DNA from: an uncultured Clostridia bacterium
GTDB lineage: Bacteria > Bacillota > Clostridia > Oscillospirales > Ruminococcaceae
DNA: 19,850 nt
Reading direction: 5' to 3'
NCBI GenBank assembly: GCA_937901805.1
Contig: CALDJI010000123.1
Coordinates: forward strand, 1-19,850
The notes under the pieces were generated by a model. The model saw nothing but the letters and a program-made list of their open reading frames with translations, had not been told where the DNA came from and searched no databases. A program made the position numbers and the translations under genes. Positions 16,235 to 19,850 of this stretch are shown in pieces. Positions within the stretch are counted from its first letter, which is position 1, and each line of letters begins with the position of its first letter.

Positions 16235-16387
16235 GATAACAAATTGAATTGCTATAAAAATATCATAAAAATCCCGAATTTTTTTCGGTTTTCTTGTGGT
16301 AAATTATACTAATCCGGAATAGTTTGTGGAATTTAGGCAAAATAATTGAAATGGTTTTTGCCGATACTACTAAATCCATAAGACACT

Positions 16388-16405
16388 ATGTTATAAAAAT
16401 AACAA
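16388..16405. promoter_or_regulatory. Second Rex-like palindrome
   Basis: ATGTTATAAAAATAACAA: inverted arms TGTTA / TAACA with a six-base spacer, as in the proximal Rex site, about 200 bases further upstream of hndA. It is weaker than the first site. Confidence 0.4.
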
Positions 16406-16562
16406 AAGCCCGGATAGTCTTTTTCAAAGGCAAGTAAAAATGCTATCAGCCTATTTCCCCCATGGAAAAATATGCGTTATTGTCGGGTTCATTTGCTTTA
16501 CTGTTATTCAAAGTCGGATTATACTATTAAATGTGGAAGTATTTCTGTTTCTAAAGTCGAAC

Positions 16563-16590
16563 TTGACAAATTATACTGATTTGGTATAAT
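16563..16590 (+). promoter_or_regulatory. Promoter of the PerR-like gene with overlapping inverted repeat
   Basis: Perfect TTGACA (16563-16568) and TATAAT (16585-16590) hexamers are 16 bases apart. The spacer and -10 box are covered by the inverted repeat ATTATAC-N7-GTATAAT (16570-16590). This suggests an autoregulatory Fur/PerR-type operator. Confidence 0.75.
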
Positions 16591-16649
16591 AAAGGTATCC
16601 AAAGAAAATCCTTTGGAAAAACATTTTTTCTAACGATAAGGTGAGGCTT

Positions 16650-17051
16650 ATGGCTGGTACACGACGCTTTTCCAGGCAGCGGCAGCTAATCCTGGATACG
16701 GTATGCAGTCTGCACTGCCATCCCACTGCGGACGTTATATATTCCATTGTAAAGAACAAAATTCCGGGCATCAGCCTTGGAACTGTATACCGCAATCTCA
16801 ATGTCCTGGCAGAAGAAGGCCTGATTCAGAAAATCTCCCTCGGCAAATTGACGGAACGTTATGATCCCAAAGTTCAGCCGCATTATCATATGATCTGTCT
16901 GAAATGCAGCCGGGTTGTTGATATCCCGCTTGCTTATGAGGAAGATATCAATTGCCGTGCAAATCATTGCTGCGCCCATGAGATTATCGGGCACGATATC
17001 GTTTTCAGCGGCATCTGTGCTGACTGCAAAAACAAAAAAACAGACATCTGA
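16650..17051 (+). CDS. perR: PerR-like Fur-family metalloregulator
   Basis: This 133-residue repressor has an N-terminal winged HTH (ISLGTVYRNLNVLAEEGLIQ, 41-60) and a C-terminal metal-binding dimer domain. Candidate regulatory-site residues are H24, D72, H78, H80 and D91; the Asp in ERYDPKVQPHYH is the PerR-type residue where Fur usually has Glu. Structural zinc cysteines are C83, C86, C123 and C126. Family members of this type sense peroxide by oxidation of a metal-ligand histidine. Rubrerythrin directly downstream supports that role, though Fur or Zur cannot be fully excluded. ATG 16650 is chosen over GTG 16641 because AAGGTGAGG would then be the ribosome binding site. A strong promoter with an overlapping operator precedes it. 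Confidence 0.85.
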   Translation: MAGTRRFSRQRQLILDTVCSLHCHPTADVIYSIVKNKIPGISLGTVYRNLNVLAEEGLIQKISLGKLTERYDPKVQPHYHMICLKCSRVVDIPLAYEEDINCRANHCCAHEIIGHDIVFSGICADCKNKKTDI

Positions 17052-17096
17052 ACTTTTTGACAAAATAAAACCTCCGCTTTGGGCGGAAAATGGAAA

Positions 17097-17123
17097 AAGC
17101 CGTATTCCGGCTTCTCTTTTTTT
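17097..17123 (+). terminator. Terminator after the PerR-like gene
   Basis: AAGCCG / CGGCTT form a stem around TATTC, followed by TCTCTTTTTTT. A smaller CCGC / GCGG hairpin lies just upstream at about 17073-17086. Confidence 0.75.
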
Positions 17124-17133
17124 AAAAATTAAT

Positions 17134-17148
17134 CGATAATAATTACTA
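17134..17148. promoter_or_regulatory. Candidate PerR box upstream of rubrerythrin
   Basis: CGATAATAATTACTA matches the PerR consensus TTATAAT-N-ATTATAA at 10 of 14 fixed positions, including the whole ATAAT-N-ATTA core. It lies 55-69 bases before the rubrerythrin start. No clear -35/-10 pair was found there. Confidence 0.5.
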
Positions 17149-17202
17149 ATTGGAATTGGTGATTATTGAGAAAATGACAAGTTTTTGAACGGAGGACGTA
17201 CT

Positions 17203-17736
17203 ATGGAACTCAAAGGATCAAAAACCGAGCAAAACCTCATGACCGCGTTTGCCGGAGAATCCCAGGCACGCAACAAGTACACCTACTTCGCGTCTAAGGC
17301 AAAAAAAGACGGCTATGTCCAGATTGCAAAAATCTTTGAAGAAACCGCCAATAACGAAAAAGAGCATGCCAAAATCTGGTTTAAACTCCTCGAAGGAATC
17401 GGCACTACGGAAGAAAATCTGAAAGCTGCTGCAGAGGGTGAAAACTACGAATGGACCGATATGTACAAAACCTTTGCAGAAGAGGCCCGCGCAGAGGGTT
17501 TTGACAAAATTGCATTCCTATTTGAGGAAGTCGGCAAGATTGAAAAAGAGCATGAGGAGCGCTACAGAGCCCTGCTTGCAAATGTTGAGGGCGGCCTGGT
17601 CTTCTCCAGAGACGGCGACATGGTATGGATTTGTACAAACTGCGGCCATATCCACATTGGAAAATCCGCTCCGGAGGTTTGCCCGGTCTGTGCCCATCCA
17701 AAAGCTTATTTTGAACTGCGCGCAACCAACTATTAA
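17203..17736 (+). CDS. rbr: Rubrerythrin
   Basis: This 177-residue cytoplasmic enzyme reduces hydrogen peroxide to water with electrons from rubredoxin or NADH oxidoreductases. The ferritin-like four-helix domain carries the diiron ligands E19 ([11 protein letters not shown]), the ExxH of ANNEKEH (E52, H55), the acidic pair in [10 protein letters not shown] (93-94) and ExxH of KIEKEH (E114, H117). The C-terminal rubredoxin-like domain binds Fe through C144, C147, C160 and C163 (CTNCG and CPVC). ATG 17203 has GGAGG at 17191-17195; the TTG at 17185 is less likely. It follows the PerR-like gene after a terminator, so it probably has its own promoter with the PerR box upstream. Confidence 0.96.
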   Translation: MELKGSKTEQNLMTAFAGESQARNKYTYFASKAKKDGYVQIAKIFEETANNEKEHAKIWFKLLEGIGTTEENLKAAAEGENYEWTDMYKTFAEEARAEGFDKIAFLFEEVGKIEKEHEERYRALLANVEGGLVFSRDGDMVWICTNCGHIHIGKSAPEVCPVCAHPKAYFELRATNY

Positions 17737-17789
17737 TCCCAGATACCAAAACGGGCCGTTCCCGGTTTGATATACAACGGGAAATGAAT

Positions 17790-17827
17790 AAAAAATCCCA
17801 CGGGAAATGTTCCCCGTGGGATTTTTT
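17790..17827. terminator. Bidirectional terminator between rubrerythrin and the GNAT gene
   Basis: AAAAAATCCCACGGG (17790-17804) and CCCGTGGGATTTTTT (17813-17827) form a perfect 15-pair stem with A- and T-tracts on either side, so it can stop transcripts from both convergent genes. The GNAT stop codon overlaps its edge. Confidence 0.88.
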
Positions 17828-18410
17828 ATTCCAATTCCGGAGAACCCGGCGAAAAAGAACCTGCCGTAAGCAAATATTCCAGCTGACAGTCATAGGGTTC
17901 CTTCTGAACATGGGCGCACTGGTATTCCTTGGCTTCCACACAACCCATTGCACGGTAAAACGCCTGTGTTTCCACAGCGGAATGGGAGGAAATATACAAC
18001 TTTTCTGCTCCCCCGGCCCTCGCCCAGTCCGCTGCCTTTTGAAAGAGAACCTTCCCAATCCCATGTCCCCGCTTTTCCTGCGAGACATGCAGGCTGGTCA
18101 AATCCCGGTACTGGCCTTTGGATCCGAGAGGATCCCCCTCTACAGAGGCAAATCCCTTCATCCGTCCATCCTGAAAAGCGCCGAAGACCACGCCTCCGCT
18201 TTCCAAGGTGTGCCGCAGACACCGCACTAAAATCCGGTATTCCTCCGGGCCCCAGTCATCCACAAACGGAGTTTCGCGGATGACCCACCGGCCGTCTTCT
18301 TTTCTCCAGCAGTTTTTGACCTGCTGCCTGCGTTCAAAACAGGAAAACAGCTCCTCGCATAATTCTTCGTCTTTAATAGCCCGGTATATAATAGGTGGTT
18401 CTATCTTCAC
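17826..18410 (-). CDS. GNAT-family N-acetyltransferase
   Basis: About 194 residues with a GNAT fold that transfers an acetyl group from acetyl-CoA. Motif A is clear: LTSLHVSQEKRGHGIGKVLF (residues about 104-123), with the R-G-H-G-I-G acetyl-CoA loop. It is followed by SSHSAVETQAFYRAMGCVEAKEY, the usual motif B. The substrate is not predictable. Start choice is uncertain: GTG at 18410 gives nine-base spacing from GGAG, whereas two ATG codons at 18419 and 18416 sit almost on it, and an upstream ATG at 18473 has no clear site. It ends at the bidirectional terminator and lies downstream of the rRNA methyltransferase gene on the same strand. Confidence 0.8.
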   Translation of the reverse strand: MKIEPPIIYRAIKDEELCEELFSCFERRQQVKNCWRKEDGRWVIRETPFVDDWGPEEYRILVRCLRHTLESGGVVFGAFQDGRMKGFASVEGDPLGSKGQYRDLTSLHVSQEKRGHGIGKVLFQKAADWARAGGAEKLYISSHSAVETQAFYRAMGCVEAKEYQCAHVQKEPYDCQLEYLLTAGSFSPGSPELE

Positions 18411-18536
18411 GCACATCATCTCCTGCTTGAAAATTGCCCGTGTGCCTGCATATTGAGGCAGTTGCCGCCTCACCGACGGTAAAAGCGGACCGCTGTCCCA
18501 TGATCCCCAGACAGGGGGTATCTGCGGGAATCCCGG

Positions 18537-19664
18537 TTATTTGAAATACTGATAGAGTTGGCACTTAATCATCCCGTTATACAGTTTCCTCCGTTTATCT
18601 GCCCGTCTGCCAAACACCTGCTCAAACTGCTCATCGGGCGTGATAACAAAATAATGGAACCCTTCCCGCTTTTCAAAGACCTTTCCCATGCTGACGCAGA
18701 GTTCCTGCGCGGCTTTCACTTCCAAAAGGCGTTCCCCATAAGGAGGATTACAGACAATGGTTGCCCGCTCGCTGTGCAGATCCTCCAGAGAAAAATCCCG
18801 GATATCCTGACGGCGCACCCGTACTCGGGAAGAAACTCCAGCCTTTTTTGCATTCTCCTGGGTGAGAGCCACCGCTTCTTCGCTGATATCATAGCCGTAA
18901 GCGCGAAATTCAGCATCCCTCCGGATGCGATCCAGTGCAGCCTCCCTTTCCCTGCGCATAGACGCAGCAGGGAAGGCGCCCCATTTTTCACAGGCAAATT
19001 TCCGGTTCAGTCCCGGGGCGATGTGCATGGCGTCGAGTGCGGCCTCAATCAAAAACGTCCCGGAGCCGCACATCGGATCGCAGAAAACCGTATCCGAACG
19101 GATTCTTGCAAGGCTGAGAATCCCCGCGGCCAGAGTCTCCTTGATGGGCGCTTCATTGGAATTTTTCCGGTATCCCCGCTTGTGCAGCCCGGCGCCGGAA
19201 GTATCCAGCAGAATCATGACCTCGTCTTTGAGAATGGAGAACTGGAGCTGTACGGTCGAACCGGTTTCCTCAAACCAGGAGACATGGTAACGGGATTTCA
19301 GGCGCTCCACCGCTGCTTTTTTAATGATTTTCTGACAATCAGGCACGCTGTGAAGCTGGGAATTGAGCGACCAGCCCTTAACGGGAAACGCCTCCTGCCG
19401 TCCGATATACTCTTCCAGGGGAATCCGCTTCACGCCTTCAAAGAGTTCGTCAAAGGTTTTCGCCTGAAACCTTGCGAGCAAAATCTGCACCCGCTCGCCG
19501 CTGCGCAGGTTTAGATTGGTGCGCGCAATATCTTCCCAGTTTCCAGAAAACAGGACCCTCCCATTTTCCGCCTGTACGTCCTCACAATCGAGAAAGCGCA
19601 GTTCCCGCGCCACAATCCCTTCCAGCCCAAACAGGGTGGGGACGACCATTTTCATTTTCTCCAT
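18537..19664 (-). CDS. THUMP-domain RNA methyltransferase, RlmL/YpsC type
   Basis: This 375-residue protein belongs to the UPF0020 family that methylates guanine N2 in 23S rRNA (RlmL acts on G2445). An N-terminal ferredoxin-like/THUMP RNA-binding region (about 1-160) begins with MVVPTLFGLEGIVARELR. The SAM-dependent Rossmann domain has LHKRGYR (160-166), the SAM-binding motif DPMCGSGTF (196-204), and the catalytic motif NPPYGER (306-312). It lacks the C-terminal RlmK half of the E. coli fusion, as usual in Firmicutes. AAAGGA lies just upstream of the ATG. The 120-base stretch that follows it, before the GNAT gene, holds GC-rich hairpins such as GAGGC-N7-GCCTC at about 18453-18471 and no gene. 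Confidence 0.92.
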   Translation of the reverse strand: MEKMKMVVPTLFGLEGIVARELRFLDCEDVQAENGRVLFSGNWEDIARTNLNLRSGERVQILLARFQAKTFDELFEGVKRIPLEEYIGRQEAFPVKGWSLNSQLHSVPDCQKIIKKAAVERLKSRYHVSWFEETGSTVQLQFSILKDEVMILLDTSGAGLHKRGYRKNSNEAPIKETLAAGILSLARIRSDTVFCDPMCGSGTFLIEAALDAMHIAPGLNRKFACEKWGAFPAASMRREREAALDRIRRDAEFRAYGYDISEEAVALTQENAKKAGVSSRVRVRRQDIRDFSLEDLHSERATIVCNPPYGERLLEVKAAQELCVSMGKVFEKREGFHYFVITPDEQFEQVFGRRADKRRKLYNGMIKCQLYQYFK

Positions 19665-19707
19665 AACTTCATTCCTTTCGGCGGGGTGTCATACCCATCT
19701 GATAAAA

Positions 19708-19733
19708 CGGGCCCTGCCAGCCGGCAGGGCCCG
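19708..19733 (-). terminator. Terminator of the right-end M20 gene
   Basis: CGGGCCCTGCC and GGCAGGGCCCG form a perfect 11-pair stem with loop AGCC. On the minus strand TTTTATC follows. It lies about 15 bases after the M20 stop. Confidence 0.85.
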
Positions 19734-19748
19734 CACAGTTTTTCTTTC

Positions 19749-19850
19749 CTATTCGGCGCAGAGATCGACAATGACCTGTGCGAAAATCTTTGCGCTGACT
19801 ACCAGTTCCTCTATCACGGCAAATTCATCCGGCCCGTGCATCCTGTTCTC
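19749..19850 (-). CDS. M20-family metallopeptidase, C-terminal fragment at window edge
   Basis: Only the last 33 codons and the TAG stop (19751-19749) are in the window. The peptide reads ENRMHGPDEFAVIEELVVSA and continues KIFAQVIVDLCAE. The NRMHGPDEF segment, whose His is the last zinc ligand of the family, and the closing amphipathic helix are typical of the ends of M20 dipeptidases and deacylases such as PepV-, ArgE- or DapE-like enzymes. The subfamily cannot be set from this fragment. It is a different gene from the M20D enzyme at 5959. Confidence 0.7.
   Translation of the reverse strand, partial: ENRMHGPDEFAVIEELVVSAKIFAQVIVDLCAE

Larger units (their letters stand above)
16164..16649. 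other. 486-base divergent control region between hnd operon and perR
   Basis: AT-rich and without a gene. It holds two Rex-like palindromes, an extended -10 promoter for hndA, a strong promoter with an overlapping inverted repeat for the PerR-like gene, and three exact copies of ATTATACT at 16303, 16518 and 16570. A short CCGAA / TTCGG hairpin lies at 16273-16287. AAAGTCG occurs twice, at 16510 and 16553. Confidence 0.65.

Noticed and set aside
18373..18564. 63-codon minus-strand frame between the methyltransferase and GNAT genes
   Set aside because: It overlaps both neighbours, lacks a clear ribosome binding site and has no recognisable features.

Overview
The window looks like chromosomal DNA of a strictly anaerobic, fermentative member of the Clostridia, probably Oscillospirales-like. 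The evidence is a NAD-linked multi-subunit [FeFe]-hydrogenase operon with a Rex-type operator, a PerR-like regulator next to rubrerythrin, a cofactor-independent phosphoglycerate mutase, strong AGGAGG ribosome binding sites and roughly balanced base composition. The species is inferred only loosely. I saw no rRNA, tRNA, CRISPR array, insertion sequence or phage gene.

Layout. Positions 1-2356 (minus) hold most of a YfhO-family membrane protein that runs off the left edge. It is followed by a CPA2-type cation/proton antiporter (2511-3770, minus). A 407-base divergent intergenic region (3771-4177) carries a good promoter and three CRP-like palindromes. These lead into a plus-strand cluster: a 472-residue protein made of two complete Crp/Fnr units in tandem, a 104-residue stand-alone M20 'lid' domain, and a full-length M20D amidohydrolase. 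Convergent to it is a lower-glycolysis block on the minus strand, pgk-tpiA-gpmI (10887 to 7244), with a hairpin after each gene. Next comes the minus-strand hydrogenase operon hndA-HATPase-hndB-hndC-hndD (16163 to 11181). A 486-base control region separates it from a divergent PerR-like gene and rubrerythrin (plus). The right end holds, on the minus strand, a GNAT acetyltransferase, a THUMP-domain rRNA methyltransferase and the last 33 codons of another M20 peptidase.

How the genes work together. pgk, tpiA and gpmI serve glycolysis; the hydrogenase would reoxidise NADH and reduced ferredoxin to H2, and a Rex-like operator at its start suggests control by the NADH/NAD+ ratio. PerR and rubrerythrin form a peroxide defence pair that protects such oxygen-sensitive FeS enzymes. 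The hydrogenase and PerR promoters share one intergenic region containing repeated ATTATACT elements.

The most unusual part is 3961-7110. The tandem regulator has two different recognition helices: R-E-x-x-x-R in the first, as in E. coli CRP, and R-P-x-x-x-K in the second. Its own upstream region holds three boxes that each pair one GTGA-type half-site with one altered half-site. This fits a single-chain pseudo-dimer that reads asymmetric operators and controls its own operon. That operon also encodes a detached M20 lid domain next to an M20 enzyme whose own lid has lost the usual motif. The regulatory and partnership ideas are inferences from sequence.
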